From Euzebyella marina (GTDB taxonomy: Bacteria; Bacteroidota; Bacteroidia; Flavobacteriales; Flavobacteriaceae): a stretch of DNA of 64,000 nucleotides. Shown piece after piece: positions 35,287 through 44,378 of this stretch. Positions within the stretch are counted from its first letter, which is position 1; each line of letters begins with the position of its first letter. The notes below the pieces were generated by a model. It was not told where the DNA came from. It did not search any database and saw only the letters and a list, made by a program, of their open reading frames with translations. Location of the stretch: assembly GCF_014855515.1 (NCBI RefSeq), contig NZ_JACYFK010000001.1, positions 744,001-808,000 on the forward strand. Reading direction: 5' to 3'. Made by a program: the position numbers and the translations under genes.

Positions 35287-35848
35287 GGTGTTGTTGAGCG
35301 ACCTCTTCTAGTTCTTTATACCATTTTTCGCCGAACTTTCGAATCAAGGCTTCCTTGACAAATTTATAAATAGGTACTTTCAATTCTTCTCCCAAAGAGC
35401 ATGCTGGGTCGCAAATCTCCCATCTATGGTAGTTGACAGCCGTCAATTGAGTATACTCACGAACCCTAACCGGATACATATGGCATGAAACCGGCTTTTT
35501 CCAATCAACCGCCCCTTGATTGTACGCCTCCTCTATTCCGCACATGGCAGTTCCGTTTTTGGAAAAAATAACATAGGCACATTCGCTTCCGTTCACTAAT
35601 GGTGTTTCCCAATCTCCGTCATCACCTTTAACGAAAGCGCCTTGTTCTTCAATCGCCTGAATGCCTTCTGGCCTAAGAAAGGGCTTAACCTTGCTGTAGA
35701 TGTCTACCAAGATCTCAGTCTCTTCATCTTCTACAGGAGCTCCTGCATTACCATCAACACAACAAGCCCCCTTACAAGCGGTAAGGTTGCAGACAAAATC
35801 ATTCTCGATGATTTCTTCGGATACTATGGTTTTACCTAGCTGAAACAT
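35276..35848 (-). CDS. DUF3109 family protein
   Basis: 190 residues. A cysteine-rich start (CNLTACKGACC) and later cysteines (MCGIEE, SCHMYPVR, ICDPACSLG) resemble the metal- or iron-sulfur-binding YkgJ-like group. It is common and conserved in Bacteroidota but has no defined function. It has no signal peptide and is probably cytoplasmic. A perfect TATCTTTG -7 box precedes it at 35867-35874. Confidence 0.88.
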   Translation of the reverse strand: MFQLGKTIVSEEIIENDFVCNLTACKGACCVDGNAGAPVEDEETEILVDIYSKVKPFLRPEGIQAIEEQGAFVKGDDGDWETPLVNGSECAYVIFSKNGTAMCGIEEAYNQGAVDWKKPVSCHMYPVRVREYTQLTAVNYHRWEICDPACSLGEELKVPIYKFVKEALIRKFGEKWYKELEEVAQQHLKQ

Positions 35849-35866
35849 GGCATCAATTTATGAGCG

Positions 35867-35874
35867 CAAAGATA
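35867..35874 (-). promoter_or_regulatory. Candidate -7 box (TATCTTTG) of the DUF3109 gene
   Basis: It matches TAnnTTTG exactly on the minus strand, 18 bases upstream of the ATG at 35848. No TTG lies at the standard -33 distance. Confidence 0.5.
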
Positions 35875-35941
35875 CCTTCAATTAGCTATGATTTAACAGT
35901 AATTTTCATAAAATCTATATGTCAAGGTGTACGATTAAATG

Positions 35942-35949
35942 TACTTTTG
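35942..35949 (+). promoter_or_regulatory. Candidate -7 box (TACTTTTG) of the marC-like gene
   Basis: It matches TAnnTTTG exactly and lies 16 bases before the ATG at 35966. It supports that start over the upstream in-frame codon. Confidence 0.5.
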
Positions 35950-35965
35950 CCGAAAATTTGGACCC

Positions 35966-36544
35966 ATGGAATTCAACTTCGATTTTAGGGAAATAGCAAC
36001 GGCCACTATGGTACTTTTTGCAGTAATCGATATACTCGGTAGCGTACCTATTATCATAGGTTTACGTAAAAAGGTGGGGCACATCGAATCTGAAAAGGCA
36101 TCGATTGTATCATCGGCCATTATGGTTGCTTTTTTATTCGTTGGTGAGGAAATTTTGAACCTCATCGGTATCGATGTTTATTCGTTTGCCGTTGCCGGTT
36201 CGTTCATCATTTTCTTTTTGGCTTTAGAAATGATTTTGGGCATTACCCTTTATCGCGAAGATGAACCGGAGAGTGCATCGATAGTGCCCATTGCTTTTCC
36301 TTTGATTGCTGGTGCCGGTACGCTCACAGCACTTCTATCTTTAAGGGCCGAGTACTACGTTGAGAACATTATTGTGGCCATTCTCATAAATACTATTTTT
36401 GTATACCTTGTACTTAAGTCATCAAAAAAAATAGAGAAGGTACTTGGTAAAAACGGACTCAACATAATACGTAAGGTTTTTGGGGTCATTCTTTTGGCCA
36501 TTGCCGTGAAGCTATTTGCAGCCAACGTGAACCAATTATTCTAA
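35966..36544 (+). CDS. MarC family integral membrane protein
   Basis: 192 residues from ATG at 35966. Six hydrophobic segments carry MarC features, including FAVIDILGSVPIIIGL near the N-terminus and the repeated-half motif FPLIAGAGTLTALLSL. MarC proteins were once tied to multiple antibiotic resistance, but their role is unproven; transport of a small metabolite is suspected. A 67-residue membrane protein gene follows after 11 bases and is likely co-transcribed. Confidence 0.88.
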   Translation: MEFNFDFREIATATMVLFAVIDILGSVPIIIGLRKKVGHIESEKASIVSSAIMVAFLFVGEEILNLIGIDVYSFAVAGSFIIFFLALEMILGITLYREDEPESASIVPIAFPLIAGAGTLTALLSLRAEYYVENIIVAILINTIFVYLVLKSSKKIEKVLGKNGLNIIRKVFGVILLAIAVKLFAANVNQLF

Positions 36545-36555
36545 AAAAATAGATT

Positions 36556-36759
36556 ATGAACAAAGCAGTCACCATCATATTATTAGTAATCGCAGTGGCC
36601 CTTATGGCCTACAACGCTACCATGATCGATTTTGAAAACCCGCTAAAGGATGATAGTAGTGTGGCGGTTATCGGAATCATAGCTCCATTATGCGCTATTT
36701 TATTGATTCTCATCTATCGTACCAGTAAAAAAATTCAAGAGAAGGTCAAGGGGCGTTAA
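36556..36759 (+). CDS. Small two-helix membrane protein
   Basis: 67 residues with two transmembrane helices (about 4-20 and 38-54) and a basic cytoplasmic tail (KKIQEKVKGR). It lies directly after the marC-like gene and overlaps the convergent ctpA-like gene by 4 bases. No characterised family is recognised. Confidence 0.65.
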   Translation: MNKAVTIILLVIAVALMAYNATMIDFENPLKDDSSVAVIGIIAPLCAILLILIYRTSKKIQEKVKGR

Positions 36760-38381
36760 TTTTGGCCCTGAATCTGTTCTTCTTCGCCCTGTTTGACCAA
36801 AGGGCTGTCAAGTTCGATTACTTCCTGTAGCATTGTATCTTCAACACTCTTTATTTTTGCATGAAGGTTGGCTCCAAAGAGTTGTTCTGCCAATGCGGCC
36901 TTTAAATACGTCTTAATACTATTTTCATGTGCGTAAAAATCCATTTTCAAGCTTCGTGAAAGTGAGTAATCAACGAATTCTTGAAAAAGTATATCATCTA
37001 CCCTGAAGTTCTTTACAAAATCTTCTACACTATATTCTTTGTATTTTTTTCTGTCGGCATCGAGATGTTCGAATATAAAATAGGAAAGCCATCCGTAGCT
37101 ATCCATACTTTTAACAGCTTCTTCTTCATTGGTACCAATGGGTACAAAAACATCAGGAATAATACCCCCGCCACCATAAACCACTTTTCCCTTCGGGGTG
37201 GTGAACTTTAACGAATCGGCTACTTTAATGCTATCGACCGAAACCAATTCACCGCTATGGTAGCGCTCGGTAAATTTCTTATAGTAATCTTTAGTGCCGT
37301 TGGCATAGGTCTTTTGAATGCTTCTACCGGTCGGCGTGTAATATCTTGATACGGTCAGGCGAACGGCCGAACCATCGCCCAAGGCCATTTCTCGTTGTAC
37401 CAATCCCTTTCCGAAAGAACGCCTCCCTACAATGGTACCAATGTCATTATCTTGCAAAGCCCCCGCAACGATTTCACTGGCGGATGCCGATCGCTCATTG
37501 ATCAGAACGTACACTTGCTTATCTTCAAAAGTACCCTTGCTAGTTGCGAAAGTCTTGTCTATTTTGCCCTTTTTATTCTTGGTGAAAAGAATCAGCTTGC
37601 CATCTTCAAGAAACTCATCAGCCATCTGCTCTGCTACCCCTAAATAACCCCCAGGGTTGTCACGAAGATCGAGCGCCAACTTTGTGGCACCTTGCTTTTT
37701 CAAATCTTTCAAGGCCTTCTTGAATTCTTTAAAAGTGGTTTCGGCAAAGCGATTGACCTTAATGTAACCCAAATCGTTCGTAAGCATGTAGTACGCCTCG
37801 ACGCTTTTTATGGGGATGATGTCGCGTTTGACGTTTACATTAAAGGTTTTATCCTCTTCCTTTCGATATACTTTAAGGTTGACCGTGCTACCTTCTTCTC
37901 CCTTCAACTTCTGAACTATGGCATCGTTTCTAAGGGATTTACCGAACAATGTATCACCTCCGGCCATTAATATTCGATCACCAGCCTTGATACCCTTTAT
38001 ATCACTTGGCCCATCAGGAATGGTTTTAATAACGGCAATTGTATCGTTGTAGGCATAAAAATTAATACCAATACCCACAAAATCACCTTTCATGTTTTCT
38101 GAAACACGTTCCATTTCGTTCTTGGGAATATAAACGGAGTGAGGGTCTAATTTCTCGAGTATTTGATTGACCGTTACATCAACGATACTGTCGGTATCTA
38201 TCTCGTCAACATATTCGTAATCGATGTAATCGATCAGTCGGTTGAGCTTGTCCTTTTTTGAATTGGTAGAGAAAAGTTTTTCGGGGGTATCATCAAAATG
38301 CAGCTTGCCACCAACAAAAATACCCAGCGCTAGTGCTGCGGCAATTATGGTCGGCCATATATAACTGTATTTTCCCCTCAT
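36756..38381 (-). CDS. C-terminal processing protease, S41 family
   Basis: 541 residues. One N-terminal transmembrane segment (IWPTIIAAALALGIFVGG) anchors it. A PDZ domain spans about residues 85-170 (FVGIGINFYAYNDTIAVIK, GIKAGDRILMAG). The S41 core has the serine in NERSASASEIVAGAL and the lysine in GRRSFGKGLVQ, the Ser/Lys dyad of tail-specific proteases. It cuts C-termini of periplasmic proteins. The length (about 540) and helical C-terminal extension are usual for Bacteroidota. It lies 6 bases after the dCMP deaminase gene. Confidence 0.93.
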   Translation of the reverse strand: MRGKYSYIWPTIIAAALALGIFVGGKLHFDDTPEKLFSTNSKKDKLNRLIDYIDYEYVDEIDTDSIVDVTVNQILEKLDPHSVYIPKNEMERVSENMKGDFVGIGINFYAYNDTIAVIKTIPDGPSDIKGIKAGDRILMAGGDTLFGKSLRNDAIVQKLKGEEGSTVNLKVYRKEEDKTFNVNVKRDIIPIKSVEAYYMLTNDLGYIKVNRFAETTFKEFKKALKDLKKQGATKLALDLRDNPGGYLGVAEQMADEFLEDGKLILFTKNKKGKIDKTFATSKGTFEDKQVYVLINERSASASEIVAGALQDNDIGTIVGRRSFGKGLVQREMALGDGSAVRLTVSRYYTPTGRSIQKTYANGTKDYYKKFTERYHSGELVSVDSIKVADSLKFTTPKGKVVYGGGGIIPDVFVPIGTNEEEAVKSMDSYGWLSYFIFEHLDADRKKYKEYSVEDFVKNFRVDDILFQEFVDYSLSRSLKMDFYAHENSIKTYLKAALAEQLFGANLHAKIKSVEDTMLQEVIELDSPLVKQGEEEQIQGQN

Positions 38382-38387
38382 ACGATT

Positions 38388-38825
38388 TCAAACGAGTTCT
38401 TCGATCACAGGCATGTGAATAAGCTCAACGCCTGCGCGATCAAGAAATTGCAACCCTGAATCATCTTTGTATGCAGTTTGGTACACTACACGTTTTATGC
38501 CAGATTGATGAATGAGCTTACTGCACTCACGACACGGAGACAAGGTAATATAGAGCGTAGCATCTTCGCACGACTGTGTAGAAGAGGCCACTTTTAAAAT
38601 GGCGTTCGCCTCGGCATGCAGAACATACCATTTTGTATAACCCTCTTCGTCTTCACAGAAATTTTCGAATCCGGTCGGAGTACCATTGTAACCATCGCTT
38701 ATAATCATTCGGTCTTTAACGATGATGGCGCCCACCTGTTTGCGCTTGCAGTAAGAAAGCTTTCCCCACTCTTGGGCCATTCTCAAATAAGCCCTATCAT
38801 ATTTTTCTTGTTTGCTGTCTTTCAT
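38388..38825 (-). CDS. dCMP deaminase family protein
   Basis: 145 residues from ATG at 38825; the codon before it is TTG. The zinc site is complete: HAEANAIL with the catalytic glutamate, and SPCREC with two cysteine ligands. Members deaminate dCMP to dUMP for thymidylate synthesis and are related to ComEB. A promoter with both elements precedes it. The ctpA-like gene follows after 6 bases, so the two are co-transcribed. Confidence 0.92.
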   Translation of the reverse strand: MKDSKQEKYDRAYLRMAQEWGKLSYCKRKQVGAIIVKDRMIISDGYNGTPTGFENFCEDEEGYTKWYVLHAEANAILKVASSTQSCEDATLYITLSPCRECSKLIHQSGIKRVVYQTAYKDDSGLQFLDRAGVELIHMPVIEELV

Positions 38826-38840
38826 CAATTTAGAAAACCA

Positions 38841-38871
38841 CTAAGATACCTGCTTTCACCAACCTCAACAA
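38841..38871 (-). promoter_or_regulatory. Promoter of the dCMP deaminase/ctpA operon
   Basis: On the minus strand, TATCTTAG (complement of 38841-38848) is one mismatch from TAnnTTTG. TTG triplets lie 17 and 20 bases upstream, both within the accepted spacing. The ATG is 15 bases downstream of the box. Confidence 0.55.
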
Positions 38872-38907
38872 TTTTTGGTGGTTAATTTTAAGTGAAAGCC
38901 CTCTGTG

Positions 38908-39492
38908 TTATAAAGGAAACGTATCAATAAGCATGGGTATTGTAATCAATATAATCAAAATAGAACCCACCCTGATGAACCATTTTTGTTCTACTTTAAG
39001 AATATTCAACAACAAATAGGCCAACAGCAATACGGTCAGTACAATTAACACCTGCGATACCTCAATACCGGCAGCAAAGCCCAAAAGAGGCACCACTTTA
39101 TTATCTTGTTCTGCCATGAGCATTTTAAAGTAATTGCTAAACCCAAAACCATGAATAAGACCGAAAAAAGCAGTGGCCAATGCATGAAGGCCTATGTTCT
39201 TTCGACCTGTTGGCATATTGGTAAATAGAAGGTTGAAAACTGCCGTGAAGGCAATGGTAACAGGTATCAAGAATTCGATGAGCCCCACATCGACCGTTAA
39301 AACCTCGTAGGTGCTTAATGCCAAAGAAAGGCAGTGAGTGATAGTAAATACCGTAGCCAAAAGAACCACGTTCTTCCAACTTTTAAAGGTAAAGGGCAAT
39401 GCCAAAGCCGTTAAAAAAAGTATATGGTCATAAGCATTGATATCCAACACATGGCCGAGCCCTAGTTCCAGATAAAATAGAAAATCTTGCAT
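38908..39492 (-). CDS. HupE/UreJ family membrane protein
   Basis: 194 residues with about six transmembrane helices. The N-terminal DHILFLTALALPF, the histidine in FTITHCLSLAL and the second motif FGLIHGFGFSNYF are typical of HupE/UreJ proteins. The histidines suggest binding of a metal such as nickel or cobalt, but no urease or hydrogenase genes are nearby. Many Flavobacteriaceae carry such a stand-alone copy. Confidence 0.85.
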   Translation of the reverse strand: MQDFLFYLELGLGHVLDINAYDHILFLTALALPFTFKSWKNVVLLATVFTITHCLSLALSTYEVLTVDVGLIEFLIPVTIAFTAVFNLLFTNMPTGRKNIGLHALATAFFGLIHGFGFSNYFKMLMAEQDNKVVPLLGFAAGIEVSQVLIVLTVLLLAYLLLNILKVEQKWFIRVGSILIILITIPMLIDTFPL

Positions 39493-39538
39493 GATAGTTC
39501 GTTAAATTATTATCTTCCCAAAAGGGCCTTAAAGCTGT

Positions 39539-40276
39539 TTAGGCGATACCTCTTTCAGCCTGTATTTCTTCATATGCCTTTTGTACCTGCTTAAACTTTT
39601 CTTCGGCACCTTTTTTAATGGCCTCGTTTTCGGTATTGACCCTATCAGGGTGATACTTCTTGGCCATGGCCCTATAGGCCTTTTTCACTTCATCATTGGT
39701 GGCCGATTTGTCGATTTCAAGAATCTTGTAAGCATTATCGGCCGATTTTATGAACATGGCCTTGATGCTTTCAAAATCTCGTAGAGCTACCCGTAAATAA
39801 CCGGCTATCTCCCTAATTTTATTTACTTCTGGGGTACTAACCGAACCATCGGCCTGTGCGATACCGAACAAAAAGTGAAGCAATTGTAACCGAACCTCGT
39901 AACGGGTACGTTGATTCAGATAACTACAGATGCGCTGTGCCGATATCTCATGCTTCTTATTGATTTCATTAAAGGTTCTAAAAATAGCATTGGCCCTGTC
40001 TTTACCGTAGGTACTTACAAAATATTGTCTGACATAATCCAGTTCACGCTGACTTACGCTACCATCGGCCTTGATTACTATTGAACATAATGATAAAAGA
40101 TTCAACTCAAAATCGGCAGGGGACACATTTTGCCGGGTCATGTCTTGAAATATGGTTTGGGCATTTTTGCCTCCACCACTCAAATTATCTATAAAACTGC
40201 CCAAAAGAAAACCTAGAATGGCTCCTGGAAATCGATAAAGATAATACCCCAAAATGGCAGCAAACCACTTGATCAT
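39539..40276 (-). CDS. TerB/DjlA-like J-domain protein
   Basis: 245 residues. A short N-terminal hydrophobic segment ([20 protein letters not shown]) is followed by a TerB-like helical domain (about 45-165; [23 protein letters not shown], in two halves). A C-terminal J domain has the HPD motif (KKYHPDRVN). The layout matches DjlA, a membrane-bound co-chaperone that stimulates DnaK. A perfect TATCTTTG box lies just upstream. Confidence 0.88.
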   Translation of the reverse strand: MIKWFAAILGYYLYRFPGAILGFLLGSFIDNLSGGGKNAQTIFQDMTRQNVSPADFELNLLSLCSIVIKADGSVSQRELDYVRQYFVSTYGKDRANAIFRTFNEINKKHEISAQRICSYLNQRTRYEVRLQLLHFLFGIAQADGSVSTPEVNKIREIAGYLRVALRDFESIKAMFIKSADNAYKILEIDKSATNDEVKKAYRAMAKKYHPDRVNTENEAIKKGAEEKFKQVQKAYEEIQAERGIA

Positions 40277-40295
40277 GTCTTTGAAAAAATTTTGG

Positions 40296-40303
40296 CAAAG
40301 ATA
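40296..40303 (-). promoter_or_regulatory. Candidate -7 box (TATCTTTG) of the djlA-like gene
   Basis: It is an exact TAnnTTTG match on the minus strand, 19 bases upstream of the ATG at 40276. No TTG is seen at the -33 position. Confidence 0.5.
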
Positions 40304-40354
40304 TTAAAAGGTCTTAGAAAAGTTGGGTAGTACTATATGTTTTAGGCACATCGC

Positions 40355-40669
40355 TCAATCTTTAAGGCCCACTACTTTTCTGAACGTTGCCAAGGCCTTA
40401 AAACGACCTAAGTTTTGAGCGATATATTCGGTTATTTCAAGATCTGAGAAGTCAGAAAGGTTATCTAACCCTTTTTTATTGGTGCCATCAAAATCAATAT
40501 TCAATTCATTGGCAATAGCAATAATATCTTCAACAACTTTTGATGTAGGAGAAGTTTCACCGCTTAAATAATTTTGAAAGGTTCTAACGCTCTTTCCTAT
40601 TTTATCTGCGAACTCTTTTTGAGTTAGTTCACTTTTATCAAATATTTCTTTGAGATTATTCGCATTCAT
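40355..40669 (-). CDS. XRE-family helix-turn-helix regulator
   Basis: 104 residues from ATG at 40669. A longer frame to 40867 would run through the promoter and start of the bacilliredoxin gene on the other strand. Residues 5-55 form the DNA-binding domain (LTQKEFADKIGKSVRTFQNY). A short helical tail follows and no enzyme domain is attached. It is divergent from the bacilliredoxin gene and may act on the shared region. The target is unknown. Confidence 0.75.
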   Translation of the reverse strand: MNANNLKEIFDKSELTQKEFADKIGKSVRTFQNYLSGETSPTSKVVEDIIAIANELNIDFDGTNKKGLDNLSDFSDLEITEYIAQNLGRFKALATFRKVVGLKD

Positions 40670-40799
40670 GATTAAAAGTAACCTTAGGGAAGCCTTTTTC
40701 CTTTTCAACCTTCCATTATTCTTTACAAGATAGTAACTCCACTTTAAAATCTGGGCATAAGGTAATGTTAAGTCCGTCAACAAAATGCGACAAATTAAG

Positions 40800-40807
40800 T
40801 ATCTTTG
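40800..40807 (+). promoter_or_regulatory. Candidate -7 box (TATCTTTG) of the bacilliredoxin gene
   Basis: It is an exact TAnnTTTG match, 24 bases before the ATG at 40832, and supports that start over the TTG at 40823. Confidence 0.55.
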
Positions 40808-40831
40808 TTCACCTAAATTAAATTGATATTT

Positions 40832-41242
40832 ATGTATCCTGAAGAATTGGTAAAACCTATGAGACAAGACTTGGCTTCTGCCGGGTTTGAAGAACTATAT
40901 ACGGCCGAAGCAGTTGAAAAGGCCATCAACCAAGAAGGTACCACTTTAGTGGTGGTAAATTCGGTCTGTGGCTGTGCGGCTGCCAACGCCAGACCGGCTG
41001 CTAAACTGAGTCTTCAAAATACCAAAAAGCCAGACCATGCCGTTACCGTTTTCGCCGGTGTAGACACCGAGGCGGTCAACGCTGCAAGAAATTTGATGAT
41101 TCCTTTTCCACCGTCTTCACCAAGCATGGCACTGTTCAAAAACGGAGAGTTGGTTCATATGATCGAACGCCACCATATTGAAGGTAGACCAGCTGAGCTA
41201 ATTGCCGAAAACTTGATCGGTGCTTACGAAGAGTTCTGCTAA
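40832..41242 (+). CDS. Bacilliredoxin, BrxA/BrxB family
   Basis: 136 residues from ATG at 40832. The thioredoxin-like fold carries the family's CGC active site (Cys46 and Cys48 in VVNSVCGCAAANARPA). These proteins remove bacillithiol, or another low-molecular-weight thiol, from oxidised protein cysteines. Its presence suggests that the organism uses such thiols. It is a single gene closed by a terminator at 41278. Confidence 0.9.
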   Translation: MYPEELVKPMRQDLASAGFEELYTAEAVEKAINQEGTTLVVVNSVCGCAAANARPAAKLSLQNTKKPDHAVTVFAGVDTEAVNAARNLMIPFPPSSPSMALFKNGELVHMIERHHIEGRPAELIAENLIGAYEEFC

Positions 41243-41277
41243 AAAAGGGTCTTAAAACCACTGAAACAACAAGATTT

Positions 41278-41315
41278 AAAACGGATCTCCTAAAATTAGG
41301 GGGTCCGTTTTCTTA
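41278..41315 (+). terminator. Intrinsic terminator of the bacilliredoxin gene
   Basis: AAAACGGA (41278-41285) pairs with TCCGTTTT (41304-41311), with a further CCTA/TAGG inner pairing and a short T-rich end. Confidence 0.8.
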
Positions 41316-41348
41316 TGCATTATCTACTTTTACCTTTATTTTTGCTGC

Positions 41349-42095
41349 ATGCAAAAGCTATTGGCATACCCACTTACCATTCTCTATCAGCTATTTTTCG
41401 GCTTGACCCTGTTGGTGTTTCATCCGATACAATGGGTCTGTTTAAATATTTTCGGGTATCGGGCCCATAAGGCGAGTGTCAGCTTTCTCAACCTATCGTT
41501 GATGCGTTGCACCCATATCTTGGGAACGACCTACTCATTCAAAAACGAGCATGACATACCCACCGATAGACCACTGATTATCGTACCCAATCATCAGAGC
41601 ATGCACGACATTCCGCCGATTATATGGTTTATGCGAAAGTACCACCCAAAATTCGTGAGTAAAAAAGAATTGGGAAAAGGCATACCCAGTGTTTCGTACA
41701 ACCTAAGACACGGTGGCTCGGTGCTCATCGACAGAAAAGATAGCCGTCAATCGCTTTTAGAAATCGGCAAACTCGGTAAATATATCGAGAAGCATCATCG
41801 AAGTGCGGTAATATTTCCGGAAGGAACACGCAGCAGAACCGGCCACGCCAAGCCATTCAAGGCGACCGGACTCAAAATATTGATGAGAAATTCACCTTCG
41901 GCGCTAATTGTACCCCTTACCATCGATAACTCGTGGAAAATGCTCAGGTACGGTAAATTTCCGAACGGTTTGGGAAACCACATCACTTTTACCGTTCATA
42001 GGCCCATTGAAGTCAAAGATAATTTCGATGAGGTTTTGGCCGAAACAGAAAAAGCCGTAACATCGGCCCTCACCTCTTTTCAAGAAATAGAATGA
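41349..42095 (+). CDS. plsC: 1-acyl-sn-glycerol-3-phosphate acyltransferase (PlsC-like)
   Basis: 248 residues with an N-terminal hydrophobic segment. The acyltransferase block I HX4D motif is present in VPNHQSMHDIPP, block III in VIFPEGTRSRTG and block IV near ALIVPLTIDNS. The enzyme adds the second acyl chain to lysophosphatidic acid at the inner membrane. It overlaps the HD-domain gene by 4 bases (ATGA), so the two are translated together. Confidence 0.88.
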   Translation: MQKLLAYPLTILYQLFFGLTLLVFHPIQWVCLNIFGYRAHKASVSFLNLSLMRCTHILGTTYSFKNEHDIPTDRPLIIVPNHQSMHDIPPIIWFMRKYHPKFVSKKELGKGIPSVSYNLRHGGSVLIDRKDSRQSLLEIGKLGKYIEKHHRSAVIFPEGTRSRTGHAKPFKATGLKILMRNSPSALIVPLTIDNSWKMLRYGKFPNGLGNHITFTVHRPIEVKDNFDEVLAETEKAVTSALTSFQEIE

Positions 42096-42781
42096 ACGAC
42101 GCCGAAATTGTAGAACAGACCATTGCCTTTGTAAAAGAGACCTTGCAAGGTGCCGAAGGAGGTCATGATTGGTTTCATATTCAGCGTGTATTCAAAAATA
42201 CCCTGCTGATAGCCAAAGAAGAAAAGGTAGACATTCTTGTAGTAAGTTTAGGTGCATTGCTCCACGATATTGCAGACGCCAAGTTTCATGGTGGTGATGA
42301 AAGTATAGGCCCTCAAATGGCATCTACTTTCTTGGACGAGCTGAAGGTCAAAAAAAAGACCATCAATCACGTTATTAAAATCATTGAAAATATCTCTTTT
42401 AAAAATAGCCTAAAGAAGAAGCGTGGTAGGCCTTTCAATTCTAAAGAACTACAAGTGGTGCAAGACGCCGACCGTTTAGATGCCCTTGGGGCCATAGGCA
42501 TTGCCAGGGCTTTTAATTATGGCGGGTTCAAGAACAGAGAACTCTATAATCCGGAAATTGCCCCAGATCTACGCATGACCAAAGAGCAATATAAGAAATC
42601 GAAGGCCCCTACCATTAACCACTTCTACGAAAAGCTCCTTTTGCTTAAAGACCGAATGAATACGCAAACAGGCAAGCGATTGGCAGAAGAACGACATGAC
42701 TACATGTTGGGTTATTTAGAGCAGTTTTATAAAGAATGGAATCCGCTCGTGCCTGCATCCATCAATACATCTAACCCTTAG
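42092..42781 (+). CDS. HD-domain phosphohydrolase
   Basis: 229 residues. The metal-binding histidines and aspartates are in GGHDWFHIQRV, GALLHDIADAKF and the late VQDADRLDALGAIGIARAF, the H...HD...D signature. Stand-alone members of this type hydrolyse nucleotides or related phosphates; the substrate here is unknown. It starts inside the stop of the plsC gene and ends the operon. Confidence 0.88.
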   Translation: MNDAEIVEQTIAFVKETLQGAEGGHDWFHIQRVFKNTLLIAKEEKVDILVVSLGALLHDIADAKFHGGDESIGPQMASTFLDELKVKKKTINHVIKIIENISFKNSLKKKRGRPFNSKELQVVQDADRLDALGAIGIARAFNYGGFKNRELYNPEIAPDLRMTKEQYKKSKAPTINHFYEKLLLLKDRMNTQTGKRLAEERHDYMLGYLEQFYKEWNPLVPASINTSNP

Positions 42782-42845
42782 TAGATATCAGGTAAGTTAA
42801 TAATTTTCGTACCTTCCATAGCTCAATCTAAACTCACTTAAAACT

Positions 42846-44270
42846 ATGCAAAGACGAAAGTTTATCAAGAATGCGGCCGCCGCATCTACCGCCTTTTCCA
42901 TCGTACCCAGTTTTGTAATGGGCAAAAACCATGTCGCCCCCAGCGACACTCTTTATATCGGTGCTTTTGGAGTAGGAGGCAGAGGTGCCGGGGTCATGAA
43001 CGGCCTTAACGATACAGGCAAGGTCAAATTTGTTACCCTCTGCGATGTAGACGACCGAAGGGCCGCAGATACGTATAAAAAATACCCAAAGGCCAAACGA
43101 TACAAAGATTTTAGAGAGGTTTATGATAAGCATCTTAAAGAAATCGACGCTATTATGGTGGCTACCCCAGACCATATGCACGCATCGATAGCATTGCCTT
43201 TTATGAGGGCGAAAAAACATGCCTATGTCGAAAAGCCCTTAACACATAATATTAACGAAGCCCGATTGATGACTCAAGTGGCCAAAGAAAATGGCATCGT
43301 CACTCAAATGGGCAACCAAGGGGCATCTAGTGACGGTAGCCGAGAAGCTAAAGAGTGGATCGATTCCGGAATTATTGGAAAGGTGCAAAAAGTTGATTGC
43401 TGGACCAACAGACCGGTATGGCCTCAAGGTGTTCCGGTACCAACGGAAAAGGACCGTATCCCAAAAGGTCTTGATTGGGATTTATGGTTGGGAACCGCTG
43501 CAATGAGAGACTACAACGATGCTTACCTACCGTTTAAATGGAGGGGATTTTGGGATTTCGGAACAGGCGCGCTCGGCGATATGGGATGCCATATCATGGA
43601 AACACCTTTTAGCGTTCTAGGTCTTGGTTACCCAACCGAGGCGGAAGCAAGTTGTACTACCAACTGGGTGGGTGATTTTGTGGAAGCGGATTATAGCGAA
43701 TCGTGCCCTGCTTCATCTATCGTTCGATTAAAATTCAACACAGAAGAACATGGCGATATTGCCTTGAACTGGTATGATGGTGGACTTATGCCCGACCTAC
43801 CGGACGAACTTGCCGATGGCGAAACCATTGGCGATGGTGGTGGCGGTTCTGTCTTCTACGGTACCAAAGGAATTTTGGTGGCTGACACCTATAGCCGAAA
43901 CGCCCGATTGTTGCCGAGCAAAAACATGAAAATGTTCAATGCTCCCGAACCCTACCTAAAAAGGATCGATGGTGATGTAGAAGGTCATCAGGCAAACTTT
44001 GTAGAGGGCTGTTTGAACGGGGTCGAGACTTCTTCAGATTTTCAGAGATCAGGTCCGTTGACCGAAGCCGTTCTTATGGGCAACCTGGCCATTAAGGCAT
44101 TTCAGTACAAAAAACTTAAACCAGGAAAAAAACTAGGTGATTGGGAGCCTTTTGAATACCCCGGAAGAAGAAAGATTCTTTGGGATGGTGAAAACATGAA
44201 GGTCACCAATTGGGATCTTGCCAATGAGTGGGTAAAAGGTAGCTACCGCAAAGGTTGGGAGCTTAGCTAA
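42846..44270 (+). CDS. Exported Gfo/Idh/MocA family oxidoreductase
   Basis: 474 residues starting with a Tat-type signal (MQRRKFIKNAAAASTAFSIV). The Rossmann fold follows (IGAFGVGGRGAGVMNG), with the catalytic EKP motif in AYVEKPLTHN. The C-terminal domain includes KWRGFWDFGTGALGDMGCH. Such Tat-exported enzymes carry a tightly bound NAD(P) cofactor loaded before export and usually act on glycosides. Similar proteins have been tied to keto-sugar formation and glycoside cleavage. It may cooperate with the GMC dehydrogenase and isomerases at 1.4-6 kb. It stands alone with its own terminator. Confidence 0.88.
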   Translation: MQRRKFIKNAAAASTAFSIVPSFVMGKNHVAPSDTLYIGAFGVGGRGAGVMNGLNDTGKVKFVTLCDVDDRRAADTYKKYPKAKRYKDFREVYDKHLKEIDAIMVATPDHMHASIALPFMRAKKHAYVEKPLTHNINEARLMTQVAKENGIVTQMGNQGASSDGSREAKEWIDSGIIGKVQKVDCWTNRPVWPQGVPVPTEKDRIPKGLDWDLWLGTAAMRDYNDAYLPFKWRGFWDFGTGALGDMGCHIMETPFSVLGLGYPTEAEASCTTNWVGDFVEADYSESCPASSIVRLKFNTEEHGDIALNWYDGGLMPDLPDELADGETIGDGGGGSVFYGTKGILVADTYSRNARLLPSKNMKMFNAPEPYLKRIDGDVEGHQANFVEGCLNGVETSSDFQRSGPLTEAVLMGNLAIKAFQYKKLKPGKKLGDWEPFEYPGRRKILWDGENMKVTNWDLANEWVKGSYRKGWELS

Positions 44271-44291
44271 CCCATAATTGCATCACAAAAG

Positions 44292-44320
44292 AAAAAGCCG
44301 GAATGATTTTTCGGCTTTTT
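44292..44320 (+). terminator. Intrinsic terminator after the Gfo/Idh/MocA gene
   Basis: AAAAAGCCG pairs with CGGCTTTTT (9-bp stem, 44292-44300 and 44312-44320), ending in five T residues. Confidence 0.85.
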
Positions 44321-44378
44321 GCATTTATATCATATTCTTATCTTTAAAAAGCTCAAATAACTATAATACTGCTATAAA

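Noticed and set aside
40355-40867. The long form of the XRE regulator
   Set aside because: It would run antisense through the promoter and first codons of the bacilliredoxin gene; ATG at 40669 starts directly at the HTH domain.
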